DNA of 64,000 nt from Paramecium octaurelia (Eukaryota; Ciliophora; Oligohymenophorea; Peniculida; Parameciidae): the NCBI GenBank assembly GCA_905182995.1, contig CAJJDP010000156.1, positions 203,931 to 267,930 on the forward strand. Reading direction: 5' to 3'. Shown piece by piece: positions 12,224 through 24,000 of the stretch. The number at the start of each line of letters is the position of its first letter. Positions within the stretch are counted from its first letter, which is position 1. The notes under the pieces were generated by a model. The model worked only from the letters and a program-made list of their open reading frames with translations. It was not told where the DNA came from and did not search any database. Both the position numbers and the translations under genes were made by a program.

Positions 12224-12769
12224 TCACAACACTTTATATTAGGGTTAACTCAATTTCTTAGCCTAGTCTCTCATCTTCTCATCGTAGCCCTTTCCTCCCT
12301 CTTAAATCAAAATGGATGCATTGGCTGGATCATGGAATGTGGGACTGATCATATAATATATCATTAATACTGATGAATGACCTAATTTATGCCTTAAAAG
12401 ATTTCCAAGAGTGTTGTGCCAGAAGTAAATGTTTCCTTGTTCGAAAGATACATGCATAATTTGCCCATAGGATAAACATTAACATGCTAGAACCCATTCC
12501 TGAATGTGATATTTGGAGCCTCAGCAGGGAATCCAGGAGATCCATTAGTGCCACTCAAATCAACATCAACTACAATGTGTGCCCCTAAGTTTTTATTAAT
12601 CCATATCATTACCCTCATGTGGAGTGCCTTTCTCACCAACGTACTAAACAACGTAGGCCAAGGGACCCGTCTTTTTATAGCTGCAATTTGGAGGAAGTTG
12701 ATCGCTATTCTCTAATAAATTTTCTTCCTCAAACTATAATCTCTTCTGCTGAAACTATGTTGGCTGCAT
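12224..12769 (-). CDS. UBC9-like E2 conjugating enzyme, divergent
   Basis: Exons 12769-12613, 12584-12371 and 12344-12224 (introns of 28 and 26 nt) encode 163 residues. The UBC fold is visible in order: N-terminal helix, 'VGEKGTPHEG' (compare G-x-x-GTPxEGG), 'QHVNVYPMGKLCMYLS' and 'LLEIFQGINQVIHHP', then the C-terminal helices 'YDEKMRDQAKKL'. The catalytic Cys is present in GKLC. The HPN motif is HVN, and the conserved E-x-D-K-D-W-x-P loop after the Cys is replaced by NKETFTSG. The C-terminal 'PxxxDPAxA' is most like UBC9, the SUMO E2. Activity is therefore likely but not assured. Confidence 0.8.
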
Positions 12770-12811
12770 TCTTTGTTATTTATATTTTATATATTTATAA
12801 ATTTCTATTAA

Positions 12812-13926
12812 ATTTAAATACACCCCCAAGGATCAATTTTAATCGCTATCCTCTCTCCAAACTAATCCTTTTTCCTTCTCAAAACTATAAAAATAATCCT
12901 TCTTTTTCTCTTAAGACTCTCCTAAACCTCTCGCTTCTTCACAATAATATACCCAAACTAAGCAAAACTGCTAATCAGAACCCAAACAACAATAATAGTT
13001 ATTCTATTTACCTAAATACTTTAATTTCTCCTCACAATTGCTATTCATTTCATCTTACAGAATTTTCTATTCATCCTTAATAGATAGTTGTGGCAATCGG
13101 TGAGTTTGATTTGATAAACTCATACTAAAATGGTGTTTCTATTGGATCTAAGTCAAACATGTTGAATTTGTAATGTTATTTTAATCAAATTCCCAATCTT
13201 CTATCGTATATTTATAAGATTCAATATAATGCAATTGATCATGGTCTTACTGATTGAAACAACATTTCGTATTCCTTTACCTATGAGAGTAACTTTATTT
13301 TTATCCAAATAGTCATATCCCTTTTTCATAACTCATTTGTATCCCCGTGATCATTCCAAATTTTTAGCTTTTCTATAGATTTTGCTTACACATCTACCTT
13401 ACAGTTGAAGTTAGCAATCTTCACTACTATGAATTCCTTAATCATCGGCGTGATAGCCTTGTACCTTATGAGGGATGCCATGTATCTCCATTATCAAATG
13501 TGATGATTCTCTTCTTATATTTCTAAAGATCAGATTACTTCATAACTTTGAGTTTCTTAGGGCCATAGATTTTAACTATTGAGACGCCTTTGAGACATTT
13601 GATCTTTTCAAAATCGCATTAGCCTGTATTCACTCAGATTATTCTTCAATAGACTTATGCACATCTTTGTTAAAGGAGTATGATATCAATCATAATTTGA
13701 AAATGCAAACTTCTATTTGTAATCAATTCAAAATCAGAGTAAACACTTGGGAATGTATATGATCCAAATCCTCAGATCTTATTCCTTTGCCATTTTCCCT
13801 AAGATATATAAGACTTCCTTTTTGGCTTTGCACATCAGACATAACTGGATAGAGTAGAATGCAGAATCAAATTGAAATAGCCTTTACATTCACAGCACTT
13901 ACGCTAATTAATAGGAATATTTGCAT
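12812..13926 (-). CDS. Multi-exon membrane protein with a sortilin (VPS10)-like motif, model incomplete
   Basis: Coding-like segments lie in several frames on the minus strand. They start with a signal-peptide-like MQIFLLISVSA (13926). Further in, 'GSLIYLRENGKGI', 'CDFEKIKCLKGV' and 'RIITFDNGDTWHP' occur in the order seen in VPS10 propeller blades; the last matches the ITFDNGGxW repeat. 'EDCQLQLQ' follows where sortilins have CSLHLHG. Near 12900-12980 a hydrophobic helix ('ITIIVVWVLISSFAQF') and a Lys/Arg tail follow. Several 24-28-nt introns fit (for example GTACAAGG...TTAAG and GTAGATG...TATAG), but I could not join every exon. The locus is short for a full VPS10 domain, so it may be a reduced member or damaged. 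Confidence 0.4.
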
Positions 13927-13955
13927 TGTGTTTTATTATATTATATGTGCTTAAA

Positions 13956-14339
13956 TCAAACAGCGAAGAAGCTTCTTGCCACATACTCTACAGCGTCATT
14001 GACAGTTCTGAAACACTCTACATCAGCATCTGGAAATTCTATTTCAAACTCTCTTTCAACTTCTACCATCACCTAATTTAAATTGATTTTGTGTACCTCT
14101 ACGTAGGCCATGTCTGACAAACCAATGTCAGTCCATGTAGATTGTAGAGTGATTCCAGAAGGATTCTTTATGTCGTCATGTAAGCTAATCACCTTTATCA
14201 TTCGACGGGCAACAGCTTCTGGATTCACATAATACCCAGATTTTTCATTTCTCAAAATCATTGGTTGTTCATTCGATGCAAAGTATTTTGGTACTTAAAT
14301 GAATTATTTTCTAAACATCTGCACGAGTTGTCTATTCAT
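13956..14339 (-). CDS. Mitochondrial-type acyl carrier protein lacking the usual DSL serine
   Basis: Exons 14339-14097 and 14072-13956, with a 24-nt intron (GTACAC...AATTAG), encode 119 residues. A basic, Phe-rich N-terminus (MNRQLVQMFRKQF) looks like a mitochondrial presequence. The ACP helix II-III core is plain: 'WTDIGLSDMAYVEV', then 'MVEVEREFEIEFPDADVE' and 'TVNDAVEYVA'. ACPs carry phosphopantetheine on the Ser of DSL. Here the aligned triplet is SDM, so the Ser has moved one place and Asp sits at the attachment position. Without removing the intron the core would carry an 8-residue insert. A structural role, such as binding LYR proteins or complex I, is the inferred alternative to acyl carriage. 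Confidence 0.85.
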
Positions 14340-14355
14340 ATCTTAAATAATTAAA

Positions 14356-15135
14356 ATGTCTTAAAATATATTAAAAGACATACTTTAGCTGGTATGAGTA
14401 AAATACTATCCTTATAAGTTAGAAGGCCCCTCCTCAGACACTTTCAAAGATCTAGATTCCCAGCTCCTGTTCATCAAAGAAGCCATACTCCAAAATTTAC
14501 AGAATCAAGATTATCAGGAACTTGAGAAACAGGTCCAGAAGTACGAGAGAGAAATACGAAAACACATTAGAGTTTAGCATTTATTTTATTTTATTAGACA
14601 GAGCAATAAATTAAACTATACTGTGAACAGCTCTAACAATAATTAGAATAATTTCAATAAAGTAGTATAAACAAAAACATGATTCAAGTATGAGTTCCAT
14701 TCATTTACTTAGCAACTCAAGAAAGAAATTGCTGTCTTACAAGAATAAAACAAATATCTAATTGAAGAGAATACCTTTCTAAAGAAGAAAATATAAGAAA
14801 CAAATGATTATCAACATCAAACCATTTCAAGCAAATAACCTCTGAAGTTAGTTGACTTTATTCGCAAGCAGAAACTGCCTAATGACAAGGAACCTTATCT
14901 CAGTAATACTATTGACACTTCTTCAATGTATAAAAAAGATCAAAACAAATAAAACTCAAAGACCATCTCTCAGCAAATCACTGAATAGAACTATGATCAT
15001 TGTAAGTAATTCGTTAATAATTTCAATATTATTTCTAACAAACAAAAAATTACATGCAATGCCAATAGGTAGAAGAAGAGTGTTAGTGAACATAAGCAAA
15101 TCAAAAATAAACTAGAGTTATCATCTATTAATTGA
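14356..15135 (+). CDS. Coiled-coil protein, unknown
   Basis: Four exons (14356-14391, 14419-14571, 14598-14687, 14713-15135) encode 233 residues. Introns are 27, 26 and 25 nt. Using the second and third introns, rather than reading through, turns the middle into an obvious heptad coil ('EQQIKLYCEQLQQQLEQFQQ' then 'QLKKEIAVLQEQNKYLIEEN'). The C-terminal 100 residues are polar and Ser/Lys/Gln-rich. Its start codon is 17 bp from that of the divergent acyl carrier protein gene. No family recognised. Confidence 0.7.
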
Positions 15136-15453
15136 TTTTATATACTAAATTTATGTTTTCGTCATTTTTAAATTATAAAAAATATTTATTAAAAAGTTCA
15201 TTGTAGGTAATTTTTATATTTTTATCAAAACAAAGAATTAATTATTTTATTAATGGGAAATCACTTACGTTGATTCACCATAATTTATACCCAAAATAAT
15301 GAATAGGTCTTATTAAATCAACAAAATCTAATCTTGAAATATTTTAATGTCCCTATTATAACCTCAGGTGAATCATATTTTAATTTAAAAACCCAGATTT
15401 GATTTTAAAATATTATTATAAATATAAATAAGAGACAAGATTCCTCCTTAAAT
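15136..15453. other. Intergenic, AT-rich
   Basis: Between two genes on the plus strand. It is very AT-rich with short T and A runs. I see no ORF, tRNA or repeat in it; promoter elements cannot be defined by eye. Confidence 0.6.
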
Positions 15454-16183
15454 ATGGTTAAATCACAAGAATGTTCATCCTAACTCAAGCACACCAAGAA
15501 GTATCAAAAAATAGATCGAGACTAACGCAAAATAGTCCTAGACTTATTACTAAAAGAAAAATTATCACTTTAAGAGGTATTCTCCACATTACTTAAATTC
15601 CTTATCTATATACCACTATATATATGCATTTTTGACGATTCATTTCTAGGTAGCCAACAAACTTCATTTAAAGTACTGTACAGTCAGAACAATTCAAAAA
15701 GCATTCGAACAAGATGGTCGTATTGGAAAGAAAGAAACCAGAAAAAAGAAACTGAAAGTGGAGAGCATTGTCAGAGTGTCAGTCTTGAATCCCCTCACTC
15801 TCCAAGTTCAACCATTGTGTGTGCAATCTCAAACCACGCAAGTATAGTATTTATCAAAGGCCTAGATCTATGTGGATAAGCAGCCCACCAATGGGGATCA
15901 ATTAAATTTAGCAAACGAACAGAAATAACTCATATCATCCCAATATCAGAAGCTGACCCAGGCTCTAACTTAAGAAATAAAAAATACTAATTTAGCCTCA
16001 CAATCACTCCTACAAAACCTGTTACTCTCCTCTTAGATAGTCTTCAGACAAATTCTAGACTTTAAGCCTTAGATTTAAACTCAAAAGGAATTTGATTCAG
16101 TATCCACAAGTCCCTACCCTTTCTAACAAATCTAATCATACCCTTACTTTTACCCTATGCCTCACTCTTTTCTCAGAATTTGA
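15454..16183 (+). CDS. Helix-turn-helix protein (putative DNA-binding), with an unusually long intron
   Basis: Exons 15454-15576 and 15650-16183 encode 218 residues. The N-terminal ~75 residues form a helix-turn-helix like those of transposase- or paired-type proteins: 'IVLDLLLKEKLSLQEVANKL' then 'HLKYCTVRTIQKAFEQDGRI' and a basic GKKETRKKK. The rest is Gln-, Ser- and Pro-rich with a Tyr/Pro-rich end (SYPYFYPMPHSF), as in activation regions. The join LSLQ-E|VANKL needs a 73-nt intron, about three times the local size. A sequence-specific DNA-binding role is inferred from the HTH alone. Confidence 0.7.
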
Positions 16184-16575
16184 TGAAATATTATGTATTC
16201 ATTTCTAATCTCAATCTCCAATTAGAAAATTCTTAAAATTCTGATGTTCTTAGAATTATCTATTTAACCATCGATTATGTTTTAACATAATATATCTAAA
16301 AGTCTATAAAGTTTATAGTTTGTTTATTATTCAGACTAACCAAAAGTTAGTTTGTTAATCAAAAATAAGTATATTAATCACAAAATAATACTTAATAATA
16401 ATAAGAATATTATGTTAAATTTATATTAATTAAAACAACATAAAACAAAGTCTTTTACTATTATTGCTCAGGTCTCTTATTCCTAATACTTTTGGACTAC
16501 TTAAAACAATCTCAAACTTAGTAGCCTGTGTATGCTACTATGAAACAATTAGTTTTTAGAAAGTGCAGCTCAACC
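16184..16575. other. Convergent intergenic region
   Basis: Lies between the 3' ends of the HTH gene (plus) and the small membrane protein gene (minus). AT-rich with short direct and inverted TTA/TAA runs; I see no gene in it. Confidence 0.5.
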
Positions 16576-16862
16576 TCAACTTTTACATTCAGCTTCTCCT
16601 CCCAGTCCTTTTTTGATATTAGACTTCATTTCTTCCCTTCCATTATCAGCTTCATCATTATCCTTTGGTTTTCTCTTGAAAGGCGTATCTATTATAATCT
16701 ATCATAATTTTTACTATTATCGATGATGTATTTTAACTCATAATTTGTTTAATTATTGCATTCCTTCTTTAAACCAATGAGAGTATATAAAAAAAGAGAG
16801 ATGAAAAGTATAAAGTTCTTATAATGATCACCCCAGGTTCTATTTGAAGTTTATTTAATCAT
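16576..16862 (-). CDS. Small single-pass membrane protein, unknown
   Basis: Exons 16862-16715 and 16688-16576 (26-nt intron GTAAAA...TAATAG) give 86 residues. After a short N-terminus (MIKQTSNRTWGDHYKN) comes one membrane helix, 'FILFISLFLYTLIGL'. A polar, Lys/Asp/Glu-rich tail follows, 'TPFKRKPKDNDEADNGREE'. It lies 40 bp downstream of the cyclin gene on the same strand. Family unknown. Confidence 0.6.
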
Positions 16863-16902
16863 TTAAATAATAATATTAACAAATAAAAGTAATAGGTAAT
16901 AG

Positions 16903-18061
16903 TCAGGGTTGGGTTGTTAACATATCTGACAATTGAAATTTGCTAAACTTCTTTAAATTTTCCAGATTTGGATATTATTTATCAAATCCTTTGGCTAAAT
17001 TCAATAGTTTGTTAGCTGAATCCATGGCATCAGAGTTGTCCATTTTCAAAGTTGAAACTATCAATGGTATAACTACTTCAGATGACAGTGATTAATCAAT
17101 TTACTCGACAATTTTTGAACTGACAATCAAGGCTGAACATGCTATCTGCACATATGTGTGATTATTAACAAATTCATAGTCATAAAGTGCCTAGAATAAA
17201 TACATTTATTTACCAATTTAGCAAGATATAATGTTATTTAATATAACTATTGATTCATATTCAATATGGAGAGTACAATTGTAATGACATCAAGAACAGT
17301 AATCCCAATAAAATTAAAATCTAAAGCGGTTAGAATGTTAGTTTCTTTATCTTTAATCTCATCCTTGGTTAGTTTCTTGTGTGCAATCTTCTCATGTACA
17401 ATTTATAATTTCACTGGATAGATTTCCTCAAATTTACAAGCCATGAACATAGTAGTCACACCAATTAAATGTAAATCTTGAGGAATATGCTTTTATGATG
17501 TTTTCTATAGATACGAATCCATCAACTTAACAGCTAAAAAGAAGGTTTAATCTTTGCACTTATATGAAGTGAGTACTTCAACCATCCAATCAACCATCTT
17601 TGCTCTCAGATTTGAACTTACTGTGTGATTGGACAAAAAGTTTTTTGGTGTTTAATTCTATATTTGTTGATTTTATAAATATGTACATTTAATTCCAAGT
17701 AATAATCTAAAATAGGCTCTGAATAATTGTTGATTAATTTACACAACTCATTTGATTGTGTGTCTACTTATTTTGGTTTTATAGGGGATTATTTTTATGG
17801 AGAAGAAGTTGTTACAGTCTTTAATTTAGGCTCCGGCTTACAGAATACAAGTGGACGGGAGGAAATAGATGTATAATTGTTTTTAAGATCTATACTCTTA
17901 AATTCATTTTCTTAAAGAAATATTATTAATTCATTACTTCTATTTCCATTGATCAATGTTAGTGAGACTAATTGAGTTAGTGATTTATTCTGATGTCTAG
18001 GGTTATTAGACACCTCAGCTTAATTCTCCTTTTCGAAGATCTTTTTGGACATGTCTTTCAT
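16903..18061 (-). CDS. A/B-type (mitotic) cyclin
   Basis: Exons 18061-17687, 17657-17214 and 17190-16903 (introns of 29 and 23 nt) encode 368 residues. The cyclin box begins with 'NLRAKMVDWMVEV' (the MRAILVDWLVEV motif). It continues with 'TFFLAVKLMDSYLQ', 'HLIGVTTMFMACKFEEIYPV' (the K-F-E-E motif) and 'DKETNILTALDFNFIG'. A second cyclin fold follows with 'YLAKLALYDYEFVN' and 'YVQIACSALIVSSKI'. The N-terminal ~120 residues are polar, and I see no clear RxxL destruction box. Cyclins activate CDKs, and this one fits the A/B group. A further 27-nt in-frame intron (GTAATG...TTTAAG) may exist in the N-terminal exon. Confidence 0.93.
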
Positions 18062-18210
18062 TATCTTAACAGTTAAATTTTATTAATAAAGTAAAAATTA
18101 TTTATTTATTATTTTGTTTATCTTTGTACAACCCCCTTCTAAATTTGGGAATAAAAAGAAAGAGAATTGAGACCATTTTTATCAAAAAACCCCCATTTAG
18201 GTTATAAAAA

Positions 18211-18677
18211 TCATACTGTTAATTTTCTGTACCTTTAAGCTCCGCATTCGGCACAGTGAATTTTATAGTATTAATTAATCTTTTCACATTTTTAGCACTG
18301 CCATTCAAACTCAAATAAATCATATTTTTTTTGTTCTTCTAATTTAATTGTTTTTTACATGCTTCTTTTGTAATCTATTTCAAGATCGGTTCCATAGATG
18401 GTAATTTATCAAATGAGAACTTATTATTGCCATTATCTTTTTTCTCTTCAGAAGACTTAATAGATCTATCAGATATTGGTGGAATATCACCATTGCTCTC
18501 TGTCAAGAATAAAGCGGATTTGAATCCCTTATTTTCATTTTCTTGATAATTCTTCTAATTATGACATCTATTGCATGTATCTCTAAATGCAAAATTCATA
18601 TTATTGCAGCTATCGCATATCCAGTCTCCCTACCGCTATCTGTGATTTATTTTATTCTTCCCTTTCTGCTATGCCAT
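18211..18677 (-). CDS. Protein with two RanBP2-type zinc fingers
   Basis: Exons 18677-18359 and 18338-18211, with a 20-nt intron (GTAAAAAACA...ATTAG), encode 148 residues. The first finger at ~18-40 reads GDWICDSCNNMNFAF then CNRCH. The second, near the C-terminus, reads FEWQCQKCEKINQYY then CAECGAQ. Both fit W-x-C-x2-4-C-x3-N-x6-C-x2-C. The linker is Ser/Lys-rich. Such fingers bind single-stranded RNA (ZRANB2) or ubiquitin; which one applies cannot be told here. It lies upstream of the cyclin gene on the same strand. Confidence 0.85.
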
Positions 18678-19972
18678 TATATTTATTATAATAATTAATT
18701 ATAAATCCAACATCTTCAGATTGTTCAAAGACAACATCAAAGGATGAACTAGAAGTAATTATACATAAATATTTGAAAACAAACAATCAGATTAATGCAA
18801 AAATAAAGAAATGAATAACGAAAATAAGACGCTTTCCATCTAGAAACTGTCAAATTAACAATAAAGTAGAAATAATTATGCTCTCCATTCATAATTTTGA
18901 ATATCAAATAATATATAGAAAAAGCGATTCAATAAAAATTGAAGAAAATCATTAAAGATATTAATAGTATAACTATTTTTATTTTTCTATAGATTTTCTA
19001 ATCATATGTTGTAAATATTCTTGTAAGGTTCTTAGTGTTGTAAAAATTTAGTCAAAATCAATTGGTAAAAAAATGATGATAAAATTTTCTTAACTTGCCA
19101 TACATAGTGAAGTAACTAGCTTATTACTCTATATGAGGATACTTTCTTATTACCCAAAAAGATCTAAAAGCTGTGGTCAATTTTTTAATTTACATATATA
19201 ATGCCAAATTTATTATTATTTAGTAAATCAAACTCTTGATTGAAGGAGCAAAGATGTTTTCAAATCACAATTCTTTAATTAATACCTCAGCAAAGACTAA
19301 GGGTATATATCAAGTATGAGAATGCTAAATAAATAAAGTCAATTTTTAGAAATTTTTACAATTATTGATGCAATCAATCCAACATAAAATAAGATGGTAA
19401 TGAGAGACTATTTTTATGTATTCACTTCCTCAGCCATATTAAATAACAAATTACAATTTAAATAATTCATTTTTTCAACTAATTTGATTTTCTTGTATTA
19501 AAGAGCTCCAGAAGGCTTTAAATAGATCATATAAATAAGATCTAGAAGTCTTTAACAGATCATTCTATACTTTATATAATAATAGAATGGAGAATTCTTT
19601 CAAAAATTATCAATTGAGCAAATATAAATAGAGTTGTGAATTGATCGCTTTTTATATATCTGCTGGTGACCTTCATTAACCCTCACTATTTATTTCTTCA
19701 AAAATAATTAAAAAGGAATGCTCATTTAATCTTCAATAAATTCAGATTATTATTTTTCACTATATATAGTAAATTATTCAAACTAATCTAATTATTCATC
19801 GAATTAAATATATTTATTGAAATTGTAGAAAATAATTCAGATTAGTTAAGAAAAGCATCTCATGCCCCTCCTATCCAAATTGGAGTTGAAATAATAATAA
19901 GACATGAAGTAGTATTTTTAGAAGGAAAAAAAGAAAACGATTTATGATTCTTCAAACTCTCTTTATTCTAAA
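18678..19972. other. Gene-poor stretch with weak coding fragments
   Basis: No complete gene could be built. Coding-like pieces are seen: minus strand from ATG 19437, a short peptide with a helix ('QSLITILFYVGLIASI'); plus strand 19587 onward, 'MENSFKNYQLSKYKQSCELI', open for about 75 codons; plus strand 18811, 'MNNENKTLSIQKLSNQQQ'. None has a convincing end or family. Otherwise AT-rich. Confidence 0.35.
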
Positions 19973-20797
19973 TCACTTCAATTGCATTTTGAGATCAAGT
20001 TTCTTATTTGGGAAAGCTAGCTTTGACGATTTATGGGACCATAACATTATTTAAGAAATGCTTGAATCTTAGCGATTGATTTTTGATATTTCTAGGCTTT
20101 TCTTGCTTGCTAAAGTGATATCAGGCTCTCTATTTTAATTGTATCTTTTTTCTAAGGAATAATTATATTATTCGAATTAACTCAATTTATTTATTAATTT
20201 CCCATTTTGATTAAGAAGCTAGTATAAAAATAGATTGATTGGATGCTTTGATGACGGTTTGTTCGCATCATGAATTCCAAGCTCATCAGATATAATTTAT
20301 GATTTAGCATATCCAAAGCTTAGGCCTGTCATTATTTAATCGATTTAACAGATAGAATTAAACATTATTAAAAATGGTATAGCTACATCCTTTTAGCATT
20401 TCTCAAATCCTTTTGTTTTTTCAAAGTATTACAGTGTTTAGATAAATATCCCCTAAGCTCTTTTTAATATTAATTCATAGTCACCATGAAATTATAAAAT
20501 GTTGATCGTCCATTTCTTCTAAATTTTAGCATTCTTGGTGCTTAAAGCAATATTGTCAAAAGCCAATTGATCAGCTTAAAGCCTTAAATAAATTTAATTG
20601 CTTCCAACTCCTTTTTCTTCTTTCTCGGTTAATTTCAATTTACCTCTAAAAGTAATTGGTATATAGAATCTCGTTTTCTTCGTGCTGAACTTCCATTTTT
20701 AATCACTCTCATTGGAGTATTTTGTTAAATTTTTTACTAATACCCATTTATATAAAGTTTCAAAAAAAATATATAATCTAACATTGAATGAAGGCAT
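19973..20797 (-). CDS. Unknown 274-residue protein
   Basis: One uninterrupted frame from ATG 20797 (MPSFNVRLYIFFETLYKWV) to TGA 19973-19975. The sequence has normal amino-acid balance and mixed alpha/beta character, with 'RFYIPITFRGKLKLTEKE', 'QFHGDYELILKRAQGIF' and a Lys/Ser/Asn-rich C-terminal third. A slightly hydrophobic start could be a signal anchor. I do not recognise the family. It is divergent from the surface antigen gene; start codons are 236 bp apart. Confidence 0.65.
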
Positions 20798-21033
20798 TTA
20801 TGTATACTTTTAAAAACAATATCACTAAATTGTCAAACCCTCATTGTAGAAACTTTTAAAAAGGAAATAGTTAGATAAACTTTATAATTAATATTAATGT
20901 AGTTTAACAATAAAAACTAATTATGATCATTTAAGTTTACAAAAATGTGACATCAATAATATTTAAAAAAAAAATTAAATATCTTTATTTTAATTTAACT
21001 TGAATTAATTATAATTGATATTTCAATACTTTA

Positions 21034-24000
21034 ATGAAAAATTTGATTTTCATTTGCTTATTAGCTATGGTCTTAGCATAGCAAGTTTAATACACAAACA
21101 GATGTAATGATTGTGGATAATTAAAATCACAGAATGATTGTGAATAAGAAGTAACAGTTACAGGAGCTTGTGAATGGGTGGCTGCATCAGGAACAACAGC
21201 AGCAAAATGCTAAAAGAAAACAACAGTCGATCCAGTTGCTTCATTCAAACCTTATTGTGAACTTGTTGATAAGCCTGAAGCCAACTGTGCTAAAACTTTT
21301 GGATGTGCTTATGTTGACTCAAAATGTACACATTTTACAGGATGTCCAGCATATGTTAAAACTACAACAACAGACTGCTAGGCTATATCCTATTTTTGTG
21401 TTAGTGATGGAAATGCATGTATTGAAGCTAAGGAGTGCAAGGCTTACACATAATAATAATGTGAGTCTACTCCAAGTATCTCAGGAATCTTGAAATGTAA
21501 ATGGGATACAACTGCTGGAGCTTGCAGAGATTATGCTTGCTCAGAGGCTGATGCCACTCTAAATACAGATACCAAATGTTCAGATTGGTTAGCTGGTTGT
21601 GTGACAAAAGGATAAGGTTGTGTTAATGCTCCCAGACCTGCATGTGCTACATACACTGGAGATGATGCTGCTTGTTAATCATTCATTGGATCAGATGGAA
21701 ATTGTGAATTAGCAACTGGAACAACAAACTGTAAAGCCAAGGAATGCGCAAATGCACCAACATCATTAGCATCTGATGATGACTGTAAGGCTTATTAGAA
21801 AGGATGTATCACAACAGGAAAAGGTTGTGTTTTGGCAACAACAAAACCATTATGTTCAACCTATTCAGGTGATAACACTACTTGTGTTGGATATCTTGGA
21901 TCAGATGGAGTTTGTGAAGGTGATGCTGGAGGTTCTAAATGTAGAGCAAGAAAATGCGAAAATGGAGCATTCAATACTGATGAACTTTGCAAATAATATT
22001 AAAGCAGTTGTAAGACAAATGGAAAAACATGTGTTTCAGCATTATCAGCTTGTAATACATATAAAGGAACAGCCACTACTTGTGCTGTCTACATTGGTAC
22101 TGATGGATATTGTAAAGGAACAAGTACAACAACTGAAGCATCATGTGCACCAAAGGTTTGTGACGAAGCTCCAGATACAACTACAACAGATGATGCATGT
22201 GCCAAATATTAAGTTGGATGTGTTACTACAGGAAAAGGATGTGTTACTAAGGCTAATTTGAAATCCTGTACTTCTTATGATGGAGATACTACAAGTTGCT
22301 AATCTAGAGTAGGAACTGAAGGAAAATGTACGTGGAAGAGTGGAACCAAATGTGTTGCTAGAGATTGCGCTTCTGCTGCTAGTAATGTTAATACTAACCC
22401 ACTTTGTGCCAATTATTTCACTAATTGTGTTACAACAGGATCTGGATGTGTTTCATAAACTACTTGTGATGCAACTGTCAAATAATAAAGTTGTGAAGGT
22501 ACTAATAATTGCTCATGGTAACCAATTTGTACTAGTAATACAGCCTGCAGTGATTATAAGAAAAAATCAATTTGTTTAGCAAATTAAGCTAGAATCAAAA
22601 CATAAGATGGAGTAGATGATTAAGGAAATCCAAAATACATTTATGTAACAGGAAAATGTGGTTGGTTGAATAATGCTTGCAAAGATTTGGCTTGTTCAGA
22701 TTTAACAGGAGCGTATTACAATACTGATGCAAATTGTGCAGCAGAACTATCAACCTGTATTAGTAATAGAGTTGATGCTTGCATAACCAAATATGACTGT
22801 AGCAAACTTCTTGGAACATAATCAACATGTTTAAGTTATCCAGGATATTGTACTAATGTTGCTTCAGCTACAGATACAACACCTTGTGTGTCAAGAAAAT
22901 GTGCAGATAATACAGATGCAACAGATAATGCTACATGCGCTACTTTCTTACCAGGATGTATTAGTAGTGGAAAAGGTTGTGTTGACTACACTACTCCATG
23001 CACATCAATGAAAGGAACCTAAGAAAATTGCAATAAGCTATTTGCTTATAAGAGTGGATCAAGCACCAACTTTACAACATATTAATGCTACAATAGTGCA
23101 AGTGCAACTGATAGTGATTTTTGCAAAGTAAAAACTTGCAAGTTGGCTGAAAACTAGACTGATGGTTCATGTGGATCATTTTTAGATGGATGTGTCTATA
23201 ATGGTAATGCAGGCTGTGTTGATCCTAAGGCTGCTGACACAACTTGTGCAAGTTACACAGGTGTCGCTGCATTTTGTGAATCAGCAATTGTAGGAACCAA
23301 TAGTTCAAAATATTGCTTCGGAACAGCTACATCAGGTGCTTGCAAAACTAGAGAATGTACAGATAATACAACAGCCACAAAAGATGAGGATTGTGAGGCT
23401 TTCTTGACAGGATGCATAGCAAAATCTGAAGGAGGTTGTGTTGCTAAATCTGCAAGACAGTGTGCTGCATAAACAGGAACTGTTGCTACTTGTCCCAATT
23501 TTAGTGGTGGTTTATCTCCAAGTTGGACAAAGGTTGCATGCACAAGATATGATACTTGTGCAGATAGAGTTTGTTCAGACAAAGCAAGTCCTTCATAAGC
23601 TTCAGATTGCACAGATTATAAATCAACTTGTAGGTTTTTAAAGGCTGGAGCTCCATGTATTGATGCAGGTCTTTGTACTAGTTACTCTACCCCTGATACT
23701 GCTACAACTGATTAATAAAAGTTTGATTATTGTACAACTATTAAAGATAACAGTGGATATGTTTGTGGTTGGGCTTCAGGAACAAAGTGTGCAGTTAGAA
23801 CTTGTGATTAATTCTTGAGCACATTTACTACTTCATTGACATGTGTTACATATTTATAAAAGGGTGTTTCAAGTGCAGCAGCTGATACATGTAAATTAGC
23901 AGGAACATTCTGTTATTTACCAAATAAGGCAAATTGTGACTATGCATTCCCAACTGGAATTACTACAGATGCTTAAAAATTAACACAATGTTAGAAATAT

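Noticed and set aside
12506..13080. Overlapping plus-strand ORFs (MIFGASAGN..., MECLSHQRT...)
   Set aside because: They are antisense to the UBC9-like gene and the sortilin-like locus; the minus strand has family motifs and introns.
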